DNA from: Lactobacillus sp.
GTDB taxonomy: Bacteria > Bacillota > Bacilli > Lactobacillales > Lactobacillaceae
Length of the DNA stretch: 64,000 nucleotides
Assembly: GCA_030455605.1 (NCBI GenBank)
Contig: JAKDPD010000002.1
Location: 20,879 to 84,878, forward strand
Direction of reading: 5' to 3'
Both the position numbers and the translations under genes were made by a program. Under the pieces are notes generated by a model, which did no database searches, was not told the DNA's origin, and saw nothing but the letters and a program-made list of their open reading frames with translations. Position 1 is the first letter of the stretch, and every line of letters starts with the position of its first letter. Positions 26,619 to 36,018 of this stretch are shown piece by piece.

Positions 26619-29189
26619 CTAATGGCTTAGCACTATTTTGAATTTAAGCCAAACGAGCAATGTTAATAATGAAATCAGCAGGCCGACCAGTAATTCTCGC
26701 GGAAGATAATAATAAGTCAATTGATGTTTTCCAGGAGCTAATTTGGCTGCAACAAACGTCTGGAGAAAACGCTGCGTTTTTAATAGGTGCCCGTGATCAA
26801 AGACAAGCCAATTCGCACTCCAAGGGATGGTTGAATTAACAATTTTTGTTCGTTTCAACGTGAAGGGCGTGACACTTAATTGTAGTGGACTCACTTCACA
26901 GATTGTCGGTTGTGCTAACTGGTAATGTTTTAGTCGTTGATGCAGCACACGTTGGTTTAACCGCCACAGCTTGATAGTGGTGAGGTCTAGTGAAGGGCTA
27001 GAAAAAGTTAGCTTGATGGCTAAAGTTTGTCCTTTAGCTTGCTGACAAATATTAATTAACTGGGTTTGCTCCTCTCGAACTTCGTTAGTCAGCTTAACGC
27101 CATTGACCATCAGGGTGAGGTTAGTGCTATTTAATTGGCGGGGAAGTTCGAGATAATAAGTGTCACTGGTTCTGACCTGATAAGTTAAACTGACACTCGC
27201 AAATTGGTGTGATGCTTGACGCTGGTAATGTTGCGGTTGGTTCGCCACGCGCTTGGCATGTTTGAGGACCGCATGTGGCCAGCGGTTGCGATGGAATAAG
27301 CTGGTTTGTTTGCCAAAAATAGTTTGATAAAAGCGCTGCTGATTCTTGATTGGTTGGTCGCTTTCAAAATGTGGCGACCTCTGAGGTTGACTTAAAAAAA
27401 TTAATGGCAGCGCAGTTGCTCGATAGAGTAATAGTTGCGGCTGGGTGTGAATCAGTTTTTGCTGATTCACATCGATGCGATTATTGCGATTATTGTAGGT
27501 CATGCGATCTTGCTGCTTCAAATGCTCATCCGAAAAATTAGGTTGTAAATAGTATTTTACGCCTAGTAACGCGTCAGTTAGTGCGGTTCCGCCATGGTTA
27601 GTATAGGAATTACTATTGTGGAGATATCCTAAGGCTGCCATGAATTTTAAGCTAGCCTGATTGGTGATCGAGTTAAAATTAGCAAGGCTATTGAAATTAT
27701 CAGAGAAACTGTCATTGTCAGACCGAAAGAAGGTTTTGTCTACCCTAAAGAAACTGGCATCGTGTTGTTGCAGATAGTCACTAGCTCTTTTAACATTTTG
27801 GGTATAGTTACGGTAATCAGCATCGCGCTGATATGACAAGTGACCCAAGCTGAAATAAAGGTTAGTGCCAGCTTCAAGCAGCACGGTCAGCAAAATTAAC
27901 ATCCGAAATAGTTGTGGCGAGCGTGGTATGAGGGTGATGAAAATAATCCCAATGACAACAAAACTAATCGTGATTATCAGTTCATGCTGATCTAGATAGG
28001 GCCATTGTGACCTTTTAATCAGCCAATAGCTGATCAGTCCGGCTACTAAAATCAATAATCCACATAATTGTCGCCAATTGAACTGTGGCAGTTGGCTGAA
28101 TTGGCCGACGGCCAGTTCTAACAGCCAGAAGCTGATAATAAAACTAAAGCGACCCGGATACCAAACTGGAAATTGCCCCATTTGCCAACCTAAGACGAGT
28201 GGTGTGAAGCTCAATGAACAAATTAAAAAGGCTAATAACAAGCCATTAATCAGCCGAGTGCGCTTGCTAATTTGCGTATTGAAAAAGTAGGCAGTGGCGG
28301 CGACCAGTAACGCCGAAGTGATGAAAATGTTGGGTAATCCCGCTTCCATTTCGTGGAAATTATAACTACCAATTGTCAGTTTTCCCAGTAAATGTGCTAA
28401 TGGAAACTGCCAGATGAGCTGCCAATGAGCACTCCCAGCTGCTTTTCCTTGGAGTAATTCAATCAGGGTAGGAAACAGTATAAAACTGGCAAGTGCGCTC
28501 CCAATCAGGCTTAATTTGAGATATCGCCAGCAGCGGGCATTGCGCCAGCCATGCAATAAGTTCTGACTTAAGAAGTAACACAGGCCAAAGACTAGCACCA
28601 TATAGCCAGTGTAAAAATTAGTTACCCAAAGCAAGAAGGTGATTAGTACGAGGTGTTGCGGCTGGTCTGTTAGGAGGCGGTCAAGACTTGCTATCAAGCA
28701 GGAAAGTAATATCACTGAGTCAAGCCACATCAAGTTAAAATGATTGGCGACAACAAAGCCAGATAAGGCAAAAGCGCTACTAGCGGCTAAAGCTATCGGC
28801 ATGCTTGTTTTACGTTGCCAATACCAATAGCTGTTCAGACCAATTGCACCAACTTTGATAGCAATTAGCCAGAAAATAGCAGCTGGTAATTGGGATGTAG
28901 GAAATAGTAATAACAGCAAATTAAAAGGGCTAAGCAAATAGTAGGCACTAGTCCCTAACATCGAATTTCCGAGACCATTTTGAAAACTATAAATGAATTT
29001 TAAGGGCTGATGGAAGATGTTTTGCTGATAGAATGATAAAAAATCAACATATTGTTGGCCCAGATCAACCGTTAAAATCCCACTATGATGATAAAGAAAA
29101 TAGCTACTGAAAATGATGAGTGGGATAATGAAACTGAGAATAAAGGTAATTTTGGTGATTAACTGATGATTTGTTTGAGTTTTAAACAT
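26619..29189 (-). CDS. YfhO family multi-pass membrane protein
   Basis: An 856-aa YfhO-type membrane protein. There are about a dozen hydrophobic helices in the first 440 residues, a large extracytoplasmic part (about 450-820), and one last membrane helix at the C-terminus (LLVGLLISLLTLLVWL). The early loop motif GQQYVDFLSFYQQ and the later NSNSYTNHGGTALTDALLGVKYYL-like region (read in parts) are typical. The family resembles GT-C glycosyltransferases; relatives are linked to glycosylation of teichoic acids, which is inference here. Base composition matches its neighbours. It has no obvious operon partner. Confidence 0.85.
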   Translation of the reverse strand: MFKTQTNHQLITKITFILSFIIPLIIFSSYFLYHHSGILTVDLGQQYVDFLSFYQQNIFHQPLKFIYSFQNGLGNSMLGTSAYYLLSPFNLLLLLFPTSQLPAAIFWLIAIKVGAIGLNSYWYWQRKTSMPIALAASSAFALSGFVVANHFNLMWLDSVILLSCLIASLDRLLTDQPQHLVLITFLLWVTNFYTGYMVLVFGLCYFLSQNLLHGWRNARCWRYLKLSLIGSALASFILFPTLIELLQGKAAGSAHWQLIWQFPLAHLLGKLTIGSYNFHEMEAGLPNIFITSALLVAATAYFFNTQISKRTRLINGLLLAFLICSLSFTPLVLGWQMGQFPVWYPGRFSFIISFWLLELAVGQFSQLPQFNWRQLCGLLILVAGLISYWLIKRSQWPYLDQHELIITISFVVIGIIFITLIPRSPQLFRMLILLTVLLEAGTNLYFSLGHLSYQRDADYRNYTQNVKRASDYLQQHDASFFRVDKTFFRSDNDSFSDNFNSLANFNSITNQASLKFMAALGYLHNSNSYTNHGGTALTDALLGVKYYLQPNFSDEHLKQQDRMTYNNRNNRIDVNQQKLIHTQPQLLLYRATALPLIFLSQPQRSPHFESDQPIKNQQRFYQTIFGKQTSLFHRNRWPHAVLKHAKRVANQPQHYQRQASHQFASVSLTYQVRTSDTYYLELPRQLNSTNLTLMVNGVKLTNEVREEQTQLINICQQAKGQTLAIKLTFSSPSLDLTTIKLWRLNQRVLHQRLKHYQLAQPTICEVSPLQLSVTPFTLKRTKIVNSTIPWSANWLVFDHGHLLKTQRFLQTFVAAKLAPGKHQLTYYYLPRELLVGLLISLLTLLVWLKFKIVLSH

Positions 29190-29279
29190 CGTTAAAAATT
29201 CGCTAAGCCTTTCTGGAATGATGGCATTGCAAGCTGCTTTTTGTTAGAATACTTACAGCTTTAGCAAAGGACAAGACAC

Positions 29280-31388
29280 GTGGACTATTTTAGAAAAAAC
29301 AACGGGACAGGTTCGAAGAAAGCTGCCTCAACGCCAATTAGAATGAGAATTATTTTGGGCGTTATTTTTATTTTATTTACATTATTAATTGCGCAGCTGG
29401 CCTATTTACAACTAGGATACGGGGCGCAATTTAAGGCCGAAGTTAGCAAGACTGACTCCAGTACAATCTCGGGTCAGGTGCCACGCGGCGTTATGTATGA
29501 TTCGCAAGGTCGCATCTTGGTCGGTAATAAGGCCAATAATGCAATCACTTATACCAAGAGCACAACGACTACAAGCAAACAAATTTATCAAATTTCGAAT
29601 GCTCTCAGTTATTATATAAAAATTGACAATGAAAAACCGTCAAATTCTGCAATTGCTGACTATTATTTGGCAAATCCGACTAATAACGCTGCCGAAACTA
29701 AAAAATTGCCGCGTCATCAGCGCTATGACGCTAGTGGTGATGAGCTAGATGCATCAACGCTCTATAAAAATTTGCTCGCCCAAGTTGAGAAGGAAAAAAT
29801 TCAGTTAAATCTGCGAGAACGCACAGCTGCCTTAATCTATAATAAGATTTCGGGTGCTTATACGCTATCCACTATCTATTTAAAGAATAAAGATTTGACG
29901 GCCAAAGAGTTAGCCGCAGTTGGTGAACACTTATCAGTTTTACCAGGCGTCGGTATTGGGACAGATTGGGAGCGCAACTACCCGAATGGTTCCTCTATTC
30001 AGAGTATTATTGGTTCCGTTTCAACTGAAAAAAGTGGGCTGCCAAGCGATAATTTACATTACTACTTGTCGCAAGGCTATTCCCGTAATGATCGGGTTGG
30101 GATCTCTTACCTTGAAAAAGAATATGAAGCCCTCTTAAAGGGAACCAAGGCGACGAGTGCTGTTACGACTAAAAGTAATGGCGATATCCAACAAACCAAG
30201 CAGGTTTATCCGGGACAATCTGGTGCTAGTTTAGTTTTATCAATTGATGCTAAATATCAAAAAGAAGTTCAAGCCAGCTTAAGTAGCGTCTTCCGTAGTG
30301 CGGTTGCGTCAGGTGCAGCCCGTTATTCTAATGGTGCTTATGCCATTGCTATGAACCCACAGACTGGTGCTTTATTAGCCATTGCTGGATTAAACCGTGA
30401 TACTAATTCTGGTAAAATTACGGATAACGCACTGGGGGTCATTAATCAATCTTTTGTTATGGGGTCAGTTGTTAAGGGGGCAACGGTATCGGGTGCTTTG
30501 ATGAACCATGTCATTAGTCCAACCAATAATACACTGCCAGATACAGCAATCTATCTACCAGGATCAGCTGTTAAAAAATCAGTATATCCAATTGGAACTT
30601 TTGGTGCACTTGATGCTGAAACTGCCCTAGAAGTTTCATCCAACATCTATATGATGCATTTGGCTTTGAAGTGGGTAAAGGCACAGTATGTTCCTAAACG
30701 TTATATTTCAATGCCCAATAATGCCTTTGATAAGTTAAGACGTAATTTCGCCATGTTTGGTTTAGGCGCTAAAACTGGGGTTGACTTACCAGGTGAAATT
30801 TCTGGGATTGAAGGGAAATCTTATAACGCTGCCGGTAATATTTTGTCAGGTTCAGTACTTGACCTGTCTTACGGAAACTATGATGCTTACACACCAATTC
30901 AATTGGTGCAGTATATTTCCACGATTGCCAATGGCGGTTATCGGATGCAACCCTACATCGTTCAAAGCGTCGGGCGGACCAGTACTGATGGTAAGCAAGT
31001 TAATGTCACCTATAATGAAAAGCCTAGTGTGCAATTGCGAATTCCTTGGACACAGTCGGAATTAAATGTTGTACGTACCGGGCTTTGGCGGGTTGTTCAT
31101 GGGACGAATGCCTGGGGGACAGCCCATAAATTAAAGGACGTAAAACCTGCTATTTCAGCTAAAACGGGGACAGCTCAAACTTTTTATTACAACCCAAAAC
31201 GTCCGAATCATAATTATAATACGGAACTGATTAATGCAACTTTTGCCGGTTATGCGCCAACTAACAATCCTAAATTGGCGGTGGCAATTGTCTTTCCTGG
31301 ACTTGATCCGGAGCAAGAAGGGACGTTTACCTTACAGGTAGCACGTGCGATGGTGACTAAGTATTTCCAATTGCATCGGATAAAGTAG
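29280..31388 (+). CDS. Class B penicillin-binding protein (transpeptidase)
   Basis: A 702-aa monofunctional peptidoglycan transpeptidase. It starts at GTG behind AAAGGA, has a short basic cytoplasmic end, one TM anchor (about 23-45), a pedestal/dimerisation domain (about 60-300, PRGVMYDSQGR) and the transpeptidase domain with S396-V-V-K399, the SxN motif S453-S-N455, and K628-T-G-T. The length and motifs fit the PBP2b/PbpA-PbpH group, which acts in cell elongation or septation. Exact orthology is unclear. No partner cell-division gene is adjacent. Confidence 0.93.
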   Translation: MDYFRKNNGTGSKKAASTPIRMRIILGVIFILFTLLIAQLAYLQLGYGAQFKAEVSKTDSSTISGQVPRGVMYDSQGRILVGNKANNAITYTKSTTTTSKQIYQISNALSYYIKIDNEKPSNSAIADYYLANPTNNAAETKKLPRHQRYDASGDELDASTLYKNLLAQVEKEKIQLNLRERTAALIYNKISGAYTLSTIYLKNKDLTAKELAAVGEHLSVLPGVGIGTDWERNYPNGSSIQSIIGSVSTEKSGLPSDNLHYYLSQGYSRNDRVGISYLEKEYEALLKGTKATSAVTTKSNGDIQQTKQVYPGQSGASLVLSIDAKYQKEVQASLSSVFRSAVASGAARYSNGAYAIAMNPQTGALLAIAGLNRDTNSGKITDNALGVINQSFVMGSVVKGATVSGALMNHVISPTNNTLPDTAIYLPGSAVKKSVYPIGTFGALDAETALEVSSNIYMMHLALKWVKAQYVPKRYISMPNNAFDKLRRNFAMFGLGAKTGVDLPGEISGIEGKSYNAAGNILSGSVLDLSYGNYDAYTPIQLVQYISTIANGGYRMQPYIVQSVGRTSTDGKQVNVTYNEKPSVQLRIPWTQSELNVVRTGLWRVVHGTNAWGTAHKLKDVKPAISAKTGTAQTFYYNPKRPNHNYNTELINATFAGYAPTNNPKLAVAIVFPGLDPEQEGTFTLQVARAMVTKYFQLHRIK

Positions 31389-31464
31389 GGAACTAGTCTA
31401 GTCAAAGTTATATAAAAATGTTAAAATGACCTAGTTAAATATTATATTTTAGGTGGTGAAAAAG

Positions 31465-31614
31465 ATGGCAGACAACATCATTTTAGAATGCACCGAATGT
31501 GGCGACAGAAGTTATTTATCTAAAAAGAACAAGCGTAAGCATCCGGAACGCTTAGCTTTGAAGAAGTTTTGTCCTGTTGATAGACAGGTTACCCTTCATC
31601 GTGAAACTAAGTAA
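31465..31614 (+). CDS. rpmG: Ribosomal protein bL33
   Basis: A 49-aa bL33. The sequence starts [20 protein letters not shown] and continues [17 protein letters not shown] to end HRETK. Three cysteines (CTEC and FCP) are visible. The start follows AGGTGGTGAA. A terminator comes 12 bp after the stop. It precedes the 5-formyl-THF ligase gene, the usual place in lactobacilli. Confidence 0.95.
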   Translation: MADNIILECTECGDRSYLSKKNKRKHPERLALKKFCPVDRQVTLHRETK

Positions 31615-31625
31615 TTAACTAAAAG

Positions 31626-31651
31626 AGCAGGCTGCTAGGCCTGCTTTTTTT
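31626..31651 (+). terminator. Terminator after rpmG
   Basis: AGCAGGC / GCCTGCT stem, followed by seven T. Confidence 0.82.
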
Positions 31652-31677
31652 GTACAGATTGGAAATGGGGCCTCGAA

Positions 31678-32253
31678 ATGGATAAAAAGCAGGTACGACG
31701 GGATCTTCGCACAGCATTAGCACAATTCGCCGCAACACCAGCCAAAGCCAGAGAAGACCAAGCATTATTAGCACAATTAAAGAAATCAAAATTACTGGAG
31801 CAGGCGAACACGATTGGCGTTACCATTAGTTTACCAATTGAGGTTGACACGTCACAATTGATTGCGAATTTGTGGGAGCAAGGCAAGTCAGTTTATTTGG
31901 CACGAGTAACTCCACAACCACAGTTAGAATTTGTGAAATATCGCTATAATAGTCGTTTGCGTCCTACTAAGATGGGCGTATTAGAAGTGGTCGACAAGCA
32001 AGCTGAAGTCAAGAATAATTTAGATTTGATTATTGTCCCAGGGCTAGCATATGATTTGCAGCAGCACTACCGTCTTGGTTTTGGTGGTGGTTATTACGAT
32101 CGCTTTTTAGCAGCACATCCAGAAATTAAAACGGTTAGCTTGGTCAATCAGGTCATGGCCTTTCAAAAGCCCACGTGGCCAGTTGAGTCATTCGATATAC
32201 CAGTACAAACTTTAATTACGCCAACTGCTATTTTAGGTGACAATTATGAATAA
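31678..32253 (+). CDS. 5-formyltetrahydrofolate cyclo-ligase
   Basis: A 191-aa MTHFS (YqgN) enzyme that converts 5-formyl-THF to 5,10-methenyl-THF with ATP. The N-terminal KKQVRRDLR segment and the later LIIVPGLAYD and LGFGGGYYDRFL signature identify the family. It overlaps the rhomboid gene by 8 bp. mthfs-rhomboid-yqgQ is a conserved group in Firmicutes. Confidence 0.95.
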   Translation: MDKKQVRRDLRTALAQFAATPAKAREDQALLAQLKKSKLLEQANTIGVTISLPIEVDTSQLIANLWEQGKSVYLARVTPQPQLEFVKYRYNSRLRPTKMGVLEVVDKQAEVKNNLDLIIVPGLAYDLQQHYRLGFGGGYYDRFLAAHPEIKTVSLVNQVMAFQKPTWPVESFDIPVQTLITPTAILGDNYE

Positions 32254-32923
32254 AGCACAATTATCACGCACTTATATGACGACTGGAATTGTAGCGGTAT
32301 TATTTATTATCTTTTTAGTTGAGATTTTCGCTGGCGGATCTAGCAATTCCGTGGTCCTTTATCGGTTTGGTGCAATGAACAACTATATTGTCGTATCAGC
32401 GGGACAATGGTGGCGACTATTTACGGCGCAATTCTTGCATATTGGGCTGATGCATTTAGTTTCCAACGTGGTCTTTATTTATTATCTCGGCCAACTATTA
32501 GAACAGCTGTTTGGGCACTGGCGCTTTTTAACGCTTTATTTGTTAGCTGGGATTGGTGGTAACTTGCTGAGCCTAGCTTTTGGCAGTGATAATACCATTA
32601 GTGCGGGCGCCTCAACGGCTTTGTTTGGATTACTGGGAGCAATGCTAGCCATGAGCTGGCATAATCGGCAAAATCCCTACAGTCGCTTTTTAGGCCGCCA
32701 AGCCTTCATGTTAGTTGCCATTAATCTTATTTTAGATGTGTTTACTAGTGGTATCGATATCATGGGCCACATCGGCGGTGTGGTTACAGGCTTCTTGCTC
32801 GCTATTCTGCTAGGAAGTCATGAGTTGGCAAGTTGGCCATGTAAAGCTCGTGTCGTAGCAGCTGCTTTGCTGATTTTTTATGTCGTGGCAACCGTTAGAA
32901 TTGGCATGGTGATTTCATACTAA
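32246..32923 (+). CDS. Rhomboid family intramembrane serine protease
   Basis: A 225-aa rhomboid with six or seven membrane helices. The oxyanion Asn is in HLVSNVVF, the catalytic Ser in SAGASTALFG (GxSx), and the catalytic His in GHIGGVVTGF. It probably cleaves membrane protein substrates; in Bacillus the related YqgP also feeds magnesium transporter turnover, which is only a parallel. ATG 32246 follows AGGTG with a 6-nt gap. It shares one base with yqgQ. Confidence 0.93.
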   Translation: MNKAQLSRTYMTTGIVAVLFIIFLVEIFAGGSSNSVVLYRFGAMNNYIVVSAGQWWRLFTAQFLHIGLMHLVSNVVFIYYLGQLLEQLFGHWRFLTLYLLAGIGGNLLSLAFGSDNTISAGASTALFGLLGAMLAMSWHNRQNPYSRFLGRQAFMLVAINLILDVFTSGIDIMGHIGGVVTGFLLAILLGSHELASWPCKARVVAAALLIFYVVATVRIGMVISY

Positions 32924-33126
32924 TGAGAACATTATATGATGTACAGCAATTACTCGAGAAGTATGGGGTACTCGTTCACGTCGGTAAAAGAATCTGGGAT
33001 ATTGAGTTAATGGCACTGGAACTCGATCGGGTCTATCAGGCGGGGTTACTTGATAAGAAGACGTATTTATTGGCTAAAATGGTTTTGACCCATGAATACG
33101 AATTAGAGTTACATTCTGGAAAATGA
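32923..33126 (+). CDS. yqgQ: YqgQ family protein
   Basis: A 67-aa DUF910/YqgQ protein of unknown function, a small helical bundle. It starts MRTLYDVQQLLEKYG, typical for the family, with GKRIWDIELM. It follows the rhomboid gene directly (TAATGAG). In many Firmicutes a glucokinase gene comes next; here it does not. Confidence 0.9.
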   Translation: MRTLYDVQQLLEKYGVLVHVGKRIWDIELMALELDRVYQAGLLDKKTYLLAKMVLTHEYELELHSGK

Positions 33127-33187
33127 TAGTCAAGCAGACAGTTTAGCGTTATCATACCTTGAGGTACTATCAGGAAGGATTTTTGTA

Positions 33188-33589
33188 ATGTCGAATTTTT
33201 TAATTATTATTGACCTTGTCTTACTGGTTATTATTTTGTTAATGGGTGGTTTCTGGTTGTTCAATCGCATCACGGCAAAATCAATCGGCGGCGAATTGAC
33301 CAATGAAACGTTTAAAGCTGGGATGCATAAGGCACAAATCGTTGATTTGCGTGAGACAGCTCCTTTTAAGCGTGAACATATTGAGGGTGCTAGAAATTTT
33401 CCTTATGCGATGCTCAAATATAAGTACCAGGATTTGCGGTTAGATTTGCCGGTTTTCCTCTATTCTGATTCGTTGACTGTGACCTTGCGTGCGGCACGTT
33501 TTTTGAAAAAGAAGAGCTTTGGCTCAATCCATTATTTGAAGCAAGGAATGGAAAATTGGGATGGTCGAACGAAGACCTCTAAATATTAA
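33188..33589 (+). CDS. Membrane-anchored rhodanese-like protein, active-site Cys absent
   Basis: A 133-aa protein with one N-terminal membrane helix (about 4-25) and a rhodanese fold: IVDLRE, KREHIEGARNFPYAML and the loop VFLYSDSLTVTLRAA. In active rhodaneses the loop holds a Cys; here the position is Ser/Asp, so sulphurtransfer is unlikely. Such Cys-less anchored rhodaneses are common in lactobacilli and their role is unknown. It has its own AGGAAGG SD and a terminator after it. Confidence 0.85.
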   Translation: MSNFLIIIDLVLLVIILLMGGFWLFNRITAKSIGGELTNETFKAGMHKAQIVDLRETAPFKREHIEGARNFPYAMLKYKYQDLRLDLPVFLYSDSLTVTLRAARFLKKKSFGSIHYLKQGMENWDGRTKTSKY

Positions 33590-33594
33590 ATAGA

Positions 33595-33626
33595 AGCACG
33601 TTTAGGTAGCTAAATGCGCTTTTTTT
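33595..33626 (+). terminator. Terminator after the rhodanese-like gene
   Basis: AGCACGTTTAG / CTAAATGCGCT stem with a 4-nt loop, one mismatch and one G-T pair, then a T-run. Confidence 0.75.
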
Positions 33627-33669
33627 ATCTTTTAATTGAAACTAGTCAAAGCAAGACGGAGTTAATCAA

Positions 33670-34590
33670 ATGCAAAAATTATTGGTCATTGTAGGACCAA
33701 CAGCTATCGGTAAGACCACTACTGCGATTCAATTGTCGCCAGTGCTGGGGACAGAAATTGTTTCAGGTGACTCAATGCAAGTTTATCGTGAGGTGGCAAT
33801 TGGGACGGCCAAGCCAACCGCTACCGAACAACGTGCCTGTCCCCATTATTTACTAGACACACGTTCAATTTTTGAACCTTATTCAGTTAAAACTTTTGTT
33901 GATGATGCCACACGGGCGATTAGCCACATTGCCAATAAAGGAAAACTACCCATGCTAGTGGGTGGGACTGGCTTATACGTCCGCGCACTAGTCAATAAAT
34001 TACAACTTGGGGAAAAAGAACTGATTAACTCCGGTACTGAACCCAAATGGGAAGCTTTACTTTCGGAAGTGGGACCGCAGCGAGTGTGGAATCGGCTGGC
34101 GGCAGTTGATCCAGCTGCAGCTGCCAAAATCCCCGTTGCGAATAGTCGACGTGTTCTTAGAGCGCTCAGTGTTATCGATCGAACGGGGCAAAAGTTTTCA
34201 GAGCAGCAAGCTGATATTCAACCACGATATGATTATTTGATTATTGGCTTGGCGAGTGATCGGCAACTGATTTATGACCGGATTAATGCCCGAGTGGATC
34301 TGATGATGGAGCAAGGTTTACTTACTGAGGCACAGCAGGTTTATGACCAGCGTGCGCGCACCTATCAGCTCAAGCAAGCAATTGGCTACAAGGAATTCTT
34401 TCCATATTTTGCGGGTACGAGTGATTTAGCAACTTGTGTTGCCCGCTTAAAGACTGCTTCGCGTCGTTATGCTAAACGACAATTGACTTATTTCAAGCAT
34501 CAATTGCCCGTGACGTGGTTCGACCCGTTAACGGATGCCGACTGTCAAACTAAGATTATCCAGAAAGTGGAGGCATGGTTACATGCATAA
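33670..34590 (+). CDS. miaA: tRNA dimethylallyltransferase
   Basis: A 306-aa MiaA that adds dimethylallyl to A37 of tRNAs reading UNN codons. Walker A is GPTAIGKTT near residue 8, followed by SGDSMQVYR and the LVGGTGLYVRAL block; QAIGYKEFF and the RRYAKRQLTYFK basic helix lie near the C-terminus. The gene overlaps the downstream PLP enzyme gene by 8 bp, indicating one transcript. Confidence 0.96.
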   Translation: MQKLLVIVGPTAIGKTTTAIQLSPVLGTEIVSGDSMQVYREVAIGTAKPTATEQRACPHYLLDTRSIFEPYSVKTFVDDATRAISHIANKGKLPMLVGGTGLYVRALVNKLQLGEKELINSGTEPKWEALLSEVGPQRVWNRLAAVDPAAAAKIPVANSRRVLRALSVIDRTGQKFSEQQADIQPRYDYLIIGLASDRQLIYDRINARVDLMMEQGLLTEAQQVYDQRARTYQLKQAIGYKEFFPYFAGTSDLATCVARLKTASRRYAKRQLTYFKHQLPVTWFDPLTDADCQTKIIQKVEAWLHA

Positions 34591-35830
34591 TTTACCTACA
34601 GCACTAAAAAACATCGTAGCGTGTGTTGAACGCAAGATTGCACCACGGTTAGCAGAACTCGACCAACAGGCGTTAGCCAATGAAGATAAAGTATTAGCGG
34701 CTTTTCAGGCGGAACAAGTCGCTGAGAGTGACTTAATCGGTAGTACGGGTTATGGGACCAATGATGAAGGCCGTGATAAATTGGATCGAATATGGGCTCG
34801 TATCTTTAAAACTGAGGATGCCTTAGTACGGTCGCAATTTGTATCCGGAACGCACACGATAGCAACTGCGATGAGTGGCAATCTGTTGCCAGGGGATGAA
34901 TTAATTTATCTAACCGGGATGCCATATGACACCTTGCAGCAGGTAATTGGGATTGCGGGTCATCAGCCAGGAAGTCTGAAGGATTATGGGATTCAATTTG
35001 ATTATGTGCCGTTAAAGAATGACGCGGTTGATGCTAATCGCGTGCAACAAGTTGTCGCTGCCAGTCAACCTAAAATGGTCGTGATACAGCGGTCACGAGG
35101 ATATGCGACACGGCCCAGTCTGACGGTCAGCGAAATTCGCAAACTGATTGCACTGGTTCGGCGGGTTTCACCGCAAACGATTATTTTAATTGATAATTGT
35201 TATGGCGAGTTTTCAGAGCTACATGAGCCTACGGAATACGGTGCGGATTTGATGGCTGGCTCCCTAATTAAGAATGGCGGCGGTGGCTATGCAAAAACTG
35301 GTGGCTACATAGTCGGAAAGCATGAATTGATTGAACGTGCTGCCAATCGCTTGACGTGTGCCGGTATTGGTCGTGAGGAAGGGGCTAGCCTTGGCAACAA
35401 TCGGGATTATTATCAAGGTCTCTTTGTGGCGCCTGAAATTACTGCCAACGCTATCAAGGGTGCGGTTTATACGGCAGCCTTACTAGCTGAAGTGGGTGAA
35501 ACAGTCTCACCACTGTGGGACGAAGCAAGGACGGATTTGATTCAAACTGCGGTTTTTAACGACCGGACCAAGATGATCAAATTTGCGCAAGTGTTGCAAC
35601 AGAATTCCCCCGTAAATGCCTTTGTCGAACCTATTCCTAGCAATCAAGATGGTTATGAAGATCAGATTATTATGGCTGGTGGCTCATTTGTTAATGGTGC
35701 TACCGTTGAATTTTCGGGAGATGGTCCAATCAGACCACCGTACGCCTTATATTTACAAGGCGGTTTGACTTTTGTCCATATTAAATTGGCAATCACGAAC
35801 ACTGTTGCCCAACTTTACTTTAATAACTAG
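34583..35830 (+). CDS. Methionine gamma-lyase family PLP enzyme (YnbB-like)
   Basis: A 415-aa PLP-dependent protein of the family annotated as methionine gamma-lyase or 'aluminium resistance'. The PLP Lys is in GSLIKNGGGGYAKTGGY, and DNCYGEF gives the PLP-binding Asp. The ATG at 34583 follows GGAGG inside miaA; a start at 34535 would add an unrelated, basic tail. In Firmicutes it usually lies between miaA and glnR-glnA. Here glnR is missing. True substrate unknown. Confidence 0.88.
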   Translation: MHNLPTALKNIVACVERKIAPRLAELDQQALANEDKVLAAFQAEQVAESDLIGSTGYGTNDEGRDKLDRIWARIFKTEDALVRSQFVSGTHTIATAMSGNLLPGDELIYLTGMPYDTLQQVIGIAGHQPGSLKDYGIQFDYVPLKNDAVDANRVQQVVAASQPKMVVIQRSRGYATRPSLTVSEIRKLIALVRRVSPQTIILIDNCYGEFSELHEPTEYGADLMAGSLIKNGGGGYAKTGGYIVGKHELIERAANRLTCAGIGREEGASLGNNRDYYQGLFVAPEITANAIKGAVYTAALLAEVGETVSPLWDEARTDLIQTAVFNDRTKMIKFAQVLQQNSPVNAFVEPIPSNQDGYEDQIIMAGGSFVNGATVEFSGDGPIRPPYALYLQGGLTFVHIKLAITNTVAQLYFNN

Positions 35831-35905
35831 TTTCAATGAACGATGTGTTTTCATGCAAGTGCTGCGGAAAAAGTTTTAAAAAACTGCTTTTTCTACTATA
35901 CCAAT

Positions 35906-35934
35906 TTGACAAATGACAGATGCTTTGCTATTGT
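35906..35934 (+). promoter_or_regulatory. Promoter of glnA
   Basis: A perfect TTGACA at 35906-35911 and TATTGT at 35929-35934 with a 17-bp spacer. Two copies of ACTATACCAAT (35895-35905 and 35975-35985) flank the promoter, exactly 80 bp apart. Confidence 0.6.
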
Positions 35935-36018
35935 ATGATACAGTTCATAGAGATAAATAAGCGTCTCTATAGGGACTATACCAATGTTATTATATTTGCG
36001 ATTTAATAGGGGTCAAAG

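Noticed and set aside
35831..36018. GlnR box before glnA
   Set aside because: No TGTNA-N7-TNACA match could be found by eye.
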